Source of the DNA: Actinoplanes sichuanensis
GTDB lineage: Bacteria; Actinomycetota; Actinomycetes; Mycobacteriales; Micromonosporaceae
Assembly: GCF_033097365.1 (NCBI RefSeq)
Contig: NZ_AP028461.1
Span: forward strand, 3,286,001 to 3,350,000
DNA length: 64,000 nucleotides
Direction of reading: 5' to 3'
The notes under the pieces are model-generated. The model was given only the letters and a program-made list of their open reading frames with translations, was not told the origin of the DNA and did not search any database. Made by a program: the position numbers and the translations under genes. This document shows, piece after piece, positions 24,600 to 32,334 of this stretch (positions within the stretch are counted from its first letter, which is position 1; each line of letters begins with the position of its first letter).

Positions 24600-25997
24600 A
24601 TGAGACGGAGCTGGCAACTGATCGCGGCGTTCGTCCTCGCCGCCGCGGCCACCCTGCTCGGCATCCCCCAACCCGCCGTGGCCGCCCCGGCCACCGGCGT
24701 CGCCTATCAGCTCAAGGTCACCAAGTCGGGTATGTGCCTGGACGTGCCGGGCGCGTCGACGGCGAACGGTGCCCTGCTGCAGCAGTGGGGCTGCACCGTC
24801 AACTCGGCGTGGCAGCAGTTCACGCTGGTGGCGTCCGGGTCGGCGTACCTGGTCAAGAACGTGAACAGCGGTAAGTGTGTGGACGTGCCCGGCTGGTCGA
24901 CGGCCTCCGGGGTCCAGTTGCAGCAGTACACGTGTGTATCGAGTCAAGCCAATCAACAGTGGACGCTGGTGTTGAGTGGATCGGATACGTATCAACTCGT
25001 CAATGTGAACAGTGGCCTGTGCATGTCGGACAAGGATGCCTCGACGGCGTCGGGTGGCGCGATCATCCAGGAGACCTGTACCGCCAACACCAACAAGCAG
25101 TGGGCCTTCGTCACCGGCACCACCGAGACGCCGGTGGTCGCCGCGGACGGCTCCGGCCAGTACACGACGGTCCAGGCCGCGATCGACGCCGTCCCCGCGA
25201 ACAACACCACCCGGCGGACCATCACCATCAAGGCCGGCACCTACCGGGAGATCGTCACCATCCCGTCGAACAAGCCGTATGTGACCCTGCGTGGTCTCGG
25301 CTCGTCCGCCGCCCAGACGGTGATCGTCAACAACCACAGTTCAGCGGGTGGATACGGTACGTCGGGCAGCGCGACGGTCTTCGTCAACGGGGCGGATTTC
25401 GCGGCCTCGAACCTCACCATCTCCAACGACTACGGTGAGGGCAGCCAGGCGGTCGCGGCCAACCTGGGCGGCGACCGGTCGGTCTTCGACAACGTGCGGT
25501 TCCTCGGCGCCCAGGACACCCTGTTGGTCAACAACAACCGGCACTATGTGAGGAACAGTTACGTCGAGGGCACCGTCGACTTCATCTTCGGCAGCGGCAC
25601 CGCGGTCTTCAACGCCACCGCGATCTACCAGAAGCGCAGCACCGGCGGCCCGATCACGGCGTCCCGCACCGATGCCGCCAACCCCTACGGCTTCCTCTTC
25701 TATCGGTGCACGGTCACCGGCGCGACCAACAACACCACCCAGCTGGGCCGCCCGTGGGGGCCGGACGCCCAGGTGCTCTACCGGGAGACCACCCTCAGCG
25801 CCACGATCGCGACCGCGCAGCCGTGGATCAACATGTCCTCCAACGTGTGGACCGCCGCCCGCTTCTCCGAGTACAGGAACACCGGCTCGGGCGCGACCGT
25901 CAACAGCAACCGGCCGCAGATGAGCGACTCGACCGCGGCCGACTACACCCCGCAGAAGTATCTGGCCGGCAGCGACGGCTGGAACCCGGTCGGCTGA
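24600..25997 (+). CDS. secreted pectin methylesterase (CE8) with N-terminal ricin-type lectin domain
   Basis: The 465-residue protein starts at ATG 24600 behind AAAGAAGGAA, with a signal peptide to AVAAP near residue 31. Residues about 37-172 form a ricin B-type lectin trefoil with three repeats (CLDVPGAST…QQWGC, CVDVPGWST…LQQYTC, CMSDKDAST…IIQETC) and QW motifs. Residues about 178-463 form the CE8 beta-helix with GTYREIV, GAQDTLL, VDFIFGSG and LGRPWG, so all catalytic blocks are intact. It demethylates pectin, making it a substrate for the pectate lyase that follows 15 bp downstream. The lectin-domain DNA is perfectly repeated in that gene. Confidence 0.93.
   Translation: MRRSWQLIAAFVLAAAATLLGIPQPAVAAPATGVAYQLKVTKSGMCLDVPGASTANGALLQQWGCTVNSAWQQFTLVASGSAYLVKNVNSGKCVDVPGWSTASGVQLQQYTCVSSQANQQWTLVLSGSDTYQLVNVNSGLCMSDKDASTASGGAIIQETCTANTNKQWAFVTGTTETPVVAADGSGQYTTVQAAIDAVPANNTTRRTITIKAGTYREIVTIPSNKPYVTLRGLGSSAAQTVIVNNHSSAGGYGTSGSATVFVNGADFAASNLTISNDYGEGSQAVAANLGGDRSVFDNVRFLGAQDTLLVNNNRHYVRNSYVEGTVDFIFGSGTAVFNATAIYQKRSTGGPITASRTDAANPYGFLFYRCTVTGATNNTTQLGRPWGPDAQVLYRETTLSATIATAQPWINMSSNVWTAARFSEYRNTGSGATVNSNRPQMSDSTAADYTPQKYLAGSDGWNPVG
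24699..25111 (+). repeat. 413-bp perfect direct repeat, copy A (ricin-lectin module)
   Basis: This stretch is identical, base by base, to 26211-26623 (offset 1512 bp = 504 codons, so in frame). It covers the whole lectin domain of the pectinesterase. Its codon choice (GTATCG, GGATCG, CAATCA, TTGAGT) is less GC-rich than the flanks, which suggests a separate origin. Confidence 0.97.
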
Positions 25998-26012
25998 GAG
26001 AGGAGACAAACC

Positions 26013-27533
26013 ATGCGCAGAATCCTCACGGCCCTCCTACCGGCCGCCGCCGGATCGGCCGCCGGACCTCCTGCTGCCAGTCCCGCCGCGGGGCCTGCCG
26101 CCAGGTCTGCCGGCGTGACTGCCGTCGCCGTGCTTGCTGCCGCCCTGTTGGGCGCCGCCCTGCTCGCCGGCATCAGCCCGTCTCCGGCTGCGGCCGCCCC
26201 GGCTGCCGGTGTCGCCTATCAGCTCAAGGTCACCAAGTCGGGTATGTGCCTGGACGTGCCGGGCGCGTCGACGGCGAACGGTGCCCTGCTGCAGCAGTGG
26301 GGCTGCACCGTCAACTCGGCGTGGCAGCAGTTCACGCTGGTGGCGTCCGGGTCGGCGTACCTGGTCAAGAACGTGAACAGCGGTAAGTGTGTGGACGTGC
26401 CCGGCTGGTCGACGGCCTCCGGGGTCCAGTTGCAGCAGTACACGTGTGTATCGAGTCAAGCCAATCAACAGTGGACGCTGGTGTTGAGTGGATCGGATAC
26501 GTATCAACTCGTCAATGTGAACAGTGGCCTGTGCATGTCGGACAAGGATGCCTCGACGGCGTCGGGTGGCGCGATCATCCAGGAGACCTGTACCGCCAAC
26601 ACCAACAAGCAGTGGGCCTTCGTGACCACGGCCGGACGCACCTGGTCGTCGACGCCTGACGGGTTCGCGTCCACAGGTGGCGGCACCACCGGGGGAGCGG
26701 GCGGCACCACGGTCACCGTCAGCACGCAGGCCGACCTCGCCCGGTACGCCGCTTCGTCCGGTTCATACGTCATCCGGGTGTCCGGGGCCGTCAACATCAG
26801 CCCGATCGGTACCGAGATCCCGGTAACTTCGAACAAGACCATCGTCGGTGTCGGCACGGCGGGCCAGATCGTCGGCGGCGGGTTCTTCCTCGGTGCCGGC
26901 ACCCGCAACGTGATCATCCGGAACCTGACCATCCGGGACACCCGGATGGCCGACGACGATCCCGGTGACGACGTCTACGACTACGACGGCATCCAGATGG
27001 ACACCGCCGACCACATCTGGATCGACCACAACCTGATCACCCGGATGAACGACGGCCTGATCGACTCCCGCAAGGACACCAGCTACCTGACCGTGTCGTG
27101 GAACGTCCTGGCCGAGGGCAACAAGGCGTTCGGCATCGGCTGGACCGACAACGTGACGGCCCGGATGACGATCCACCACAACTGGATCCACCACACCGGC
27201 CAGCGCAACCCCAGCACCGACAACGTCGCCTACGCCCACCTCTACAACAACTACCTGCAGACCATCACCGGGTACGGCAACTACTCCCGTGGCAGCACGA
27301 AGATGGTGCTGGAGAACAGCTATTTCGACGGCGTGAAGGACCCCTACTACCCGGATTCGACCGCCCAGTTGAGGCAGTCCGGCAGCATCCTGGTCGGCTG
27401 CACGGGCAAGCAGACGACCTCCGGCTCCGCGTTCACGCCGAGCGGTTTCTACCCGTACACCCTCGATGCCGCCGCCGATGTGCCCGCGTTGGTGCGCACC
27501 TACGCCGGCCCGCAGGCGAACATCGGCGTCTGA
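26013..27533 (+). CDS. secreted pectate lyase (PL1) with N-terminal ricin-type lectin domain
   Basis: The 506-residue protein starts at ATG 26013 after GAGAGGAG. It has an unusually long (about 63 residues) Ala/Pro-rich N-terminus before a hydrophobic signal core (AVAVLAAALLGAALLAG) that ends in AAAAP. The lectin trefoil covers about residues 67-204 and a Thr/Gly linker about 210-232. The PL1 beta-helix follows with NVIIRNLTIRDTR, DGIQMDTADHIWIDHNLI, AFGIGWTDNVTARMTIHHNW and AHLYNNYLQ. It cleaves de-esterified polygalacturonate by beta-elimination. It is in one operon with the pectinesterase, which is consistent with stepwise extracellular pectin breakdown. An alternative internal start cannot be excluded. 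Confidence 0.93.
   Translation: MRRILTALLPAAAGSAAGPPAASPAAGPAARSAGVTAVAVLAAALLGAALLAGISPSPAAAAPAAGVAYQLKVTKSGMCLDVPGASTANGALLQQWGCTVNSAWQQFTLVASGSAYLVKNVNSGKCVDVPGWSTASGVQLQQYTCVSSQANQQWTLVLSGSDTYQLVNVNSGLCMSDKDASTASGGAIIQETCTANTNKQWAFVTTAGRTWSSTPDGFASTGGGTTGGAGGTTVTVSTQADLARYAASSGSYVIRVSGAVNISPIGTEIPVTSNKTIVGVGTAGQIVGGGFFLGAGTRNVIIRNLTIRDTRMADDDPGDDVYDYDGIQMDTADHIWIDHNLITRMNDGLIDSRKDTSYLTVSWNVLAEGNKAFGIGWTDNVTARMTIHHNWIHHTGQRNPSTDNVAYAHLYNNYLQTITGYGNYSRGSTKMVLENSYFDGVKDPYYPDSTAQLRQSGSILVGCTGKQTTSGSAFTPSGFYPYTLDAAADVPALVRTYAGPQANIGV
26211..26623 (+). repeat. 413-bp perfect direct repeat, copy B (ricin-lectin module)
   Basis: Identical partner of 24699-25111, encoding the lectin domain of the pectate lyase. 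The flanking catalytic and signal-peptide DNA is unrelated, so the module has been shuffled or homogenised by gene conversion. Confidence 0.97.
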
Positions 27534-27540
27534 CCCGACC

Positions 27541-27568
27541 TCGGGGGTTTCCTGCCGGGAGCCCCCGA
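27541..27568 (+). terminator. hairpin after the ricin-pectate lyase gene
   Basis: TCGGGGG (27541-27547) pairs with CCCCCGA (27562-27568), 8 bp after the stop. No T-run follows. Confidence 0.55.
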
Positions 27569-27753
27569 TCGGCGGACCTTCCGCAAAGGACCGGAAAACG
27601 GACCGGCAATACGGATGACACGCGTTGCGCCGATCAATCATCCGACTTCTGTAATCGCTGGCATTACACTTCGGGGAATCCGAGTACGGCGGTCCCGGGC
27701 GACTGTAGATTCACGGTGCTCAGATGATCGAAACAACGAAGTTGGTGCATCAT

Positions 27754-28146
27754 ATGAAGACTCGGAGAATGGTGGTAACCGCTTCCACCGGCGTTGTCCT
27801 GATGGTCGTCGCCGCAGTTCCGGGCGCTGCGCTCGCGGCGCCGGCCGGATTCGAGTACACCGGTCTGACCCCGGCCCCGTGCGGAAAGGCGCTGGTCTCC
27901 CAATCGGGTGACAACACCAAGGTTCCGCTCGACATCACGAACGACACCGCCGAACCGATCGGCCTGGCCTGGCGCGACTTCAACGGAAAGCGAAGCCAAT
28001 ATCGGACGATCGCGGCGGGTGAGAGCGTGGAAACGTCACTGACCTACCGGAAGCACGTCTGGGAGGTCACCGACAAGGCCGAGAAATGCCTTCGTCTCTT
28101 CGTCGTCAAGACCACCGCGACGACGGCGAGCATCGTCCTGAATTGA
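27754..28146 (+). CDS. secreted VHL-beta-domain-like protein
   Basis: The 130-residue protein has a clear signal peptide (MKTRRMVVTASTGVVLMVVA, cleavage near ALA-AP at 28). The mature part matches the beta domain of von Hippel-Lindau protein: PIGLAWRDFNGKRSQYRTIA, then LTYRKHVWEVTD. Aligned with human VHL from memory, W73, Y83, H101 and W103 occupy the positions of W88, Y98, H115 and W117, and T97 replaces S111. These residues form the hydroxyproline pocket. Two cysteines (C43, C112) could form a disulphide. Bacterial VHL-domain proteins have no settled function. An in-frame ATG at 27724 is possible but less suited to a signal peptide. The 27569-27753 leader shows no clear promoter. Confidence 0.75.
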   Translation: MKTRRMVVTASTGVVLMVVAAVPGAALAAPAGFEYTGLTPAPCGKALVSQSGDNTKVPLDITNDTAEPIGLAWRDFNGKRSQYRTIAAGESVETSLTYRKHVWEVTDKAEKCLRLFVVKTTATTASIVLN

Positions 28147-28164
28147 TCGTCGGCATTCACTCAC

Positions 28165-28200
28165 CGGGCCGCCGCACGGAAACGTCCGCGCGGCGGCCCG
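28165..28200 (+). terminator. hairpin after the VHL-like gene
   Basis: An 11-bp perfect stem (CGGGCCGCCGC at 28165-28175 with GCGGCGGCCCG at 28190-28200) lies 18 bp after the stop. There is no T-run. Confidence 0.7.
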
Positions 28201-28257
28201 TGGCGGATAGGCTCCACAGAGGACGTGCATACGGTTCGCTCCCATGGAAGGACCCCG

Positions 28258-29460
28258 ATGACCGTCACCGACATCCTCTCCCCGGAATGCCTGACCGATC
28301 CGGTCGGTGTGTGGGAGGCGCTGCGCGACACCGAGCCGCTCGCCTTTCACGAGGGCATGAACGCCTACGTGATCAGCCGATATGCCGACGTCGAACGTGC
28401 TTTCAAGGATCCGATCTTCACCAGCGACAACTACAGCTGGCAGCTGGAACCGGTGCACGGCCGCACGATTCTGCAGATGGACGGGCGGGAGCATTCGATC
28501 CATCGGCGGCTGGTCACTCCGGCCTTCCGCGGTGGTGAGCTGACCGCCCGATTCGTGCCGGTGATGCGTCGTAACACCGCCGAGTTGCTCGCCGCTTTCC
28601 AGCACACCGGCGAGGTCGACCTGGTCGACGCGTTCACCACCAGGTATCCGATCAACGTGATCGTCGACATGCTCGGCCTGCCCACCTCCGACCACATCCT
28701 GTTTCATCGCTGGTACACGTCGCTGATGGCGTTCCTGGCCAACCTCACCCAGGACCCGGACGTGGCCGCCGCCGGGCTGCGGACCCGCGACGAGCTCGCG
28801 GACTATCTGCTCCCGCGGATCGCCGAGCGCACCGCCGACCCGCATGACGACCTGATGTCCGTATTGTGCACCGCCGAGATCGACGGCGAGCGGATGACCC
28901 CGCAGGAGATCAAGGCGTTCGTCAGCCTGCTCCTGGTGGCCGGGGGCGAGACCACCGACAAGGCCCTGGCCAACATGATGCTCAATCTGATCCGCAACCC
29001 GGATCAGATGGCGAAGGTACGCGCCGACCGTGCGCTGATCGGTCATGCTCTCGCCGAGACGCTGCGGCACTCGCCGCCCGTACAGATGATCATGCGGCAA
29101 CCGGCCGCGGACGTGGAACTCTCGGGCGGAACCGTGCCCGCCGGCTCGACGGTGGTCTGTCTCATCGCCGCCGCGAACCGGGACCCGCGCCACTACCGCG
29201 ACCCGGATCGGTTCGACGTCACGCGCCCCGACCTGGACTTCGGCAAGGCCTACACGGCTGCCGCCAACCACACCGGGTTCGCGCTCGGTCGGCACTTCTG
29301 TGTCGGCGCCATGCTCGCCAAGACCGAGGTCGAGGTCGCCGCGAACGCGCTGCTCGACGCGATGGAGGACATCGAACTCGCCGAACCGGTCGCCGCGCGG
29401 GGCCTGTTCACCAGGGCGCCGTCCGCGTTGCGGCTACGGTTCCGGCCGGTCGCCGGATAG
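28258..29460 (+). CDS. cytochrome P450
   Basis: The 400-residue soluble bacterial P450 has an I-helix AGGETTDK with the acid-alcohol pair replaced by E-T-T, K-helix ETLRHSPP (ExxR) and the heme loop FALGRHFCVGAMLAK with the ligand Cys at about 348. ATG 28258 follows GGAAGGA; upstream in-frame codons lack a ribosome site. No ferredoxin or ferredoxin reductase gene is adjacent, so it must use a partner from elsewhere. It lies between a secreted VHL-like protein and an RpiR regulator without an evident operon. The substrate cannot be predicted. Confidence 0.93.
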   Translation: MTVTDILSPECLTDPVGVWEALRDTEPLAFHEGMNAYVISRYADVERAFKDPIFTSDNYSWQLEPVHGRTILQMDGREHSIHRRLVTPAFRGGELTARFVPVMRRNTAELLAAFQHTGEVDLVDAFTTRYPINVIVDMLGLPTSDHILFHRWYTSLMAFLANLTQDPDVAAAGLRTRDELADYLLPRIAERTADPHDDLMSVLCTAEIDGERMTPQEIKAFVSLLLVAGGETTDKALANMMLNLIRNPDQMAKVRADRALIGHALAETLRHSPPVQMIMRQPAADVELSGGTVPAGSTVVCLIAAANRDPRHYRDPDRFDVTRPDLDFGKAYTAAANHTGFALGRHFCVGAMLAKTEVEVAANALLDAMEDIELAEPVAARGLFTRAPSALRLRFRPVAG

Positions 29461-29513
29461 CTTCGGCACGTTATCGGTGCGTTTGGTTGACTCACCCACG
29501 TACCCAGTCGTAA

Positions 29514-29542
29514 TTTTCATCGGATCAATATTTTGATGAAAA
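29514..29542. promoter_or_regulatory. candidate RpiR operator (TTTTCATC-N13-GATGAAAA)
   Basis: A perfect 8-bp inverted repeat with an AT-rich centre lies 12 bp before the rpiR start. RpiR/MurR sites often have this TGAAA…TTTCA character, so autoregulation is plausible. It could also be a weak terminator of the P450 gene, though it lies 54 bp downstream of that stop. Confidence 0.45.
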
Positions 29543-29554
29543 GGGTGACCGGGA

Positions 29555-30469
29555 ATGTCGGGTGAGAGCGGCGGGCTGCTGGGGCGGCTGCGCATCGAGG
29601 GGCCGCAGATGCCGGAGGCGCTGCGGCGGATCGCCGAGGCGATCCTCGCCGACCCGGAGACGTCGGCGCACGCCAGCATCGTCGATCTCGCCGAGCGGTC
29701 CGCGACGTCCACCGCGACGGTCACCCGATTCGCGCGGACGCTGGGCTTCAAGGGGTACGCCAGCCTGCGCGTCGCCGTGGCGACCGAAACCGGACGTGCC
29801 GAGCAGGCCCGGTGGGAAACCGACATCAGCGGTGACATCGCGCCGGGCGATCCGCTCGATCAGGTGCTCAGCGTCGTCGCGGCGGCCGACACCCGGGCCA
29901 TCCAGAGCACCGCCGCCGCCCTCGACGTGAGCGCCGTCGAGCGGGTCGCCGCCGCCATCGCCGGTGCTCAGCGGGTGGAGCTGTTCGGGTTCGGCAGCAG
30001 CGGCACGGCGGCTCGGGAGATGGCGTTCCGGCTCGAACGGATCCGGGTGCCGGTCTGGCATCGGCAGGACAGTCACACCGCGCTCACCAACGCCGCCCTG
30101 CTGCTGCCCGGTGACGTCGCCATCGGGCTGTCGCATTCCGGCCGGACCCGCGAGGTCATCGAAACGCTTGCCGAAGCGGCCGACCACGGGGCGCTGACCG
30201 TGGCGGTGACCAGTTTCGGTCGTTCGCCGTTGGCCGAGGTGGCGGACATCGTCTTCACGACCAGCGTGCTGGAGACGACCTTCCGGCTCGCCGCACTCTC
30301 CGCCCTGCACTCGCAGCTGCTCGTCCTCGACCTGATCTACGTCGCGGTGGCGCAGCGCACCTATGAGCGCACCTCGGAGGCACTCGAACTCACCGTGCGT
30401 GCCGTCGACGCGCACCGGCTCCCGGAGAAGACACCCAGCCGCAAGCGACGGCCCAGCTCCGACCGTTAG
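29555..30469 (+). CDS. MurR/RpiR family transcriptional regulator
   Basis: The 304-residue protein has an N-terminal HTH_6 domain (ILADPETSAHASIVDLAERS, then SATSTATVTRFARTLGFKGY) and a C-terminal SIS phosphosugar-binding domain. The SIS part reads ELFGFGSSGTAAREMAFRL and GDVAIGLSHSGRTREVIE. Such regulators respond to phosphosugars such as N-acetylmuramate or glucosamine phosphates. No sugar gene lies next to it, so its target is unclear; the pectin island is the nearest carbohydrate locus. The 3' end overlaps the convergent proline-rich gene by 4 nt. Confidence 0.88.
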   Translation: MSGESGGLLGRLRIEGPQMPEALRRIAEAILADPETSAHASIVDLAERSATSTATVTRFARTLGFKGYASLRVAVATETGRAEQARWETDISGDIAPGDPLDQVLSVVAAADTRAIQSTAAALDVSAVERVAAAIAGAQRVELFGFGSSGTAAREMAFRLERIRVPVWHRQDSHTALTNAALLLPGDVAIGLSHSGRTREVIETLAEAADHGALTVAVTSFGRSPLAEVADIVFTTSVLETTFRLAALSALHSQLLVLDLIYVAVAQRTYERTSEALELTVRAVDAHRLPEKTPSRKRRPSSDR

Positions 30470-31080
30470 TCGGTGACCGCCTGCTGCACGATGAAGTAAA
30501 CCTGGTCGACGGTGATGCCGTGGCGGCGGGCGATCATCGCCACGTCGTGCCCATCGCCGTACTCGGCCACGATCGTGTCCGGATCGGCGAAACCATGCAT
30601 CTGGTACGTCGGAGGCGCGTAGGAGACGGGCTGAGGCGGCGGGTAGGGGCCCGGTGCGGGCGGCTGCCCCTGATACCCGGGCGGGGGCGGCACCTGGCCT
30701 GGTTGCGGCGGCGGGTAGTAGGCGGGCGGGACCTGGCCGGGAGCCGACGGCGGGTGATACGCGGGCGGGGGCGGCACCTGGCCAGGGGCCGACGGCGGCG
30801 GATAGTAGGCGGGTGGCGGCGGGACCTGGCCGGGAGCCGACGGCGGCGGATAGTAGGCGGGTGGCGGCGGGACCTGGCCGGGAGCCGACGGCGGCGGATA
30901 GTAGGCGGGCGGCGGCGGAGACTGGCTCGGGCTCTGCCCGACGGGACCGACCTCGCGTTCCACCAGCGCATACACCTGCTCGACGGTCAGGCCGTAACGT
31001 GCCGCGATGCCCTCGACCTCATACCCGGCGCCGAACTCCGCGACGATCCGGTCGTCCCTGCTCGGGTATGCGTCAGTCAC
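30466..31080 (-). CDS. proline-rich protein with two HTH-like end domains
   Basis: The 204-residue protein consists of two related domains of about 36 residues joined by a proline-rich linker. The N-domain (9-44) carries IVAEFGAGYEVEGIAARYGL and TVEQVYALVE. The C-domain (166-202) carries IVAEYGDGHDVAMIARRHGI and TVDQVYFIVQ. They are identical at about 19 of 35 positions and look like short helix-turn-helix units. The linker has tandem PPPPAYYPPPSAPGQV units, three near-perfect and others degraded. There is no signal peptide. The gene lies 32 bp behind the SARP gene on the same strand. A dimer-like DNA-binding or scaffold protein is possible; the function is unknown. Confidence 0.7.
   Translation of the reverse strand: MTDAYPSRDDRIVAEFGAGYEVEGIAARYGLTVEQVYALVEREVGPVGQSPSQSPPPPAYYPPPSAPGQVPPPPAYYPPPSAPGQVPPPPAYYPPPSAPGQVPPPPAYHPPSAPGQVPPAYYPPPQPGQVPPPPGYQGQPPAPGPYPPPQPVSYAPPTYQMHGFADPDTIVAEYGDGHDVAMIARRHGITVDQVYFIVQQAVTD
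30728..30917 (-). repeat. 48-bp coding tandem repeats (PPPPAYYPPPSAPGQV)
   Basis: Period-48 copies are clearest at 30801, 30849 and 30897, where the GATAGTAGGC marker recurs exactly every 48 bp; a diverged copy lies to the left. They encode 16-residue proline-rich units in the flanking protein. The boundaries are approximate. Confidence 0.85.
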
Positions 31081-31112
31081 AACGTGAAGCTACCGCGCGG
31101 TGTCCACCTCGG

Positions 31113-32234
31113 TCAGCTCATCGACAGCGGGTCCGGCGGGAAGAGGTCGTGCCCCTCCCACGGGTCGACCGCCTCCGGGTAGGCGTTCTTCTCCGGCTCG
31201 GCCTTGGCCGGCGGCGGCTTCGGTGTCGTCGTCCGCTCAGGCGCGGCCGACGATGACGACGGCGGCTGGGACGAGGGCGGGTGGGACGAGGGCGGGTGGG
31301 ACGAGGGCCGCGTCGGCGGGGAGAAAGGCCTGGTGGCGGCGGCCGGGGGCGCCGCCGCGGGGGAGGTGGGCCTGACGGCGGCTGCCGACGGGGGAGTCGA
31401 CGCCGCAGAGAACGGCCTGGTGGCGGGCAGGGGCGACGCGGCGGGTTCCGCTGGTGAGAACGGCCGTGTCGCGGGCAGCGGTGAAGCGGCCGGTTCCGGC
31501 GGAGGTGTGGTGGGCGGTGTCGGCGGAGAGAAGGGCCTGGTGGCAGCCGGGGAAGCCGACGCCGGAGAGAACGGCCTGGTGGCCGGCAGAGGCGAGGCGG
31601 CCGGGGCGGCGGGGGAGAACGGCCTGGTCGCGGCCAGGGGAGCACGGTTCGGTGCCGGCGTTGCCGCTGGTGGCGGTGGGGTGGCCGGTGACGTCGGTGC
31701 CACCGCCGTCGGTTCGGCCAGTAGCGCCGACGCGGCGGCCCGCTCCGAGTTGAGGCGGGCGCGGGCCGACTCGAAGACCGGCCCGCTCAGCCCGGTCAGC
31801 GGCTCGTCCTGCCACATGCCGAGTGCGGTCCGGATCTCGTCGGTGGCCGACCCGATGGCACCCGTCTGATGTTCGGCCCGGGCGCGGGCCAGGGCCGCCC
31901 GGAACATCCCGGTGTCGACGGCGTTCTCACCCGCCCGGATGACGTAGCCGCCGTCGGTGAGGGTGATCAGCGAGGTCCGTTCCGGATCGAGGCCGCGCCG
32001 CAGCGCACCGATGAACCGCTGAACGACATCGACGCCGTTCGACGGCGGGTCGCCGTTCCACAGGGCGGCCACGATCTGGTCGAGCGGCACCGGCCGGGGC
32101 GCGTGTAGGAGGAGCAGCGCGAGAACCGCCTGCTGTTTCGGGGGGCCGAGGTCGACTGGTTCGGTGCCCCGGAACGCACGGATCGGGCCGAGCATCTCGA
32201 AGCGCAGCGCGACGGCGGACGTGCCGTCGTTCAT
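31113..32234 (-). CDS. SARP-type regulator with a disordered repeat tail
   Basis: The 373-residue protein has an OmpR/PhoB-type winged helix in its first 95 residues (ALRFEMLGPIRAFRGTEPVD, LDQIVAALWNGDPPSNG, TDGGYVIRAG). A short bacterial transcriptional activation domain follows to about residue 168 (VDTGMFRAALARARAEHQTG, WQDEPLTGLSGPVFESARAR). Instead of NB-ARC/TPR modules, the rest is Pro/Ala/Ser-rich, with six copies of TRPFS and a Ser/Pro tail. The C-terminus ends with an acidic WEGHDLFPPDP motif. SARPs activate secondary-metabolite genes. It sits 100 bp downstream of the FAAL-cluster genes and is the only regulator in this stretch. The TRPFS threonines could be kinase sites (inference). 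Confidence 0.8.
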   Translation of the reverse strand: MNDGTSAVALRFEMLGPIRAFRGTEPVDLGPPKQQAVLALLLLHAPRPVPLDQIVAALWNGDPPSNGVDVVQRFIGALRRGLDPERTSLITLTDGGYVIRAGENAVDTGMFRAALARARAEHQTGAIGSATDEIRTALGMWQDEPLTGLSGPVFESARARLNSERAAASALLAEPTAVAPTSPATPPPPAATPAPNRAPLAATRPFSPAAPAASPLPATRPFSPASASPAATRPFSPPTPPTTPPPEPAASPLPATRPFSPAEPAASPLPATRPFSAASTPPSAAAVRPTSPAAAPPAAATRPFSPPTRPSSHPPSSHPPSSQPPSSSSAAPERTTTPKPPPAKAEPEKNAYPEAVDPWEGHDLFPPDPLSMS

Positions 32235-32334
32235 CCCGTGACCCCCATCGGACGACTGGATACCCCGGCAGCAGCATAACGACGGCTGTCGCGCCGCAGG
32301 TCCGGCGGGTGAACAGGTCCCGTCCGCCGAACGG

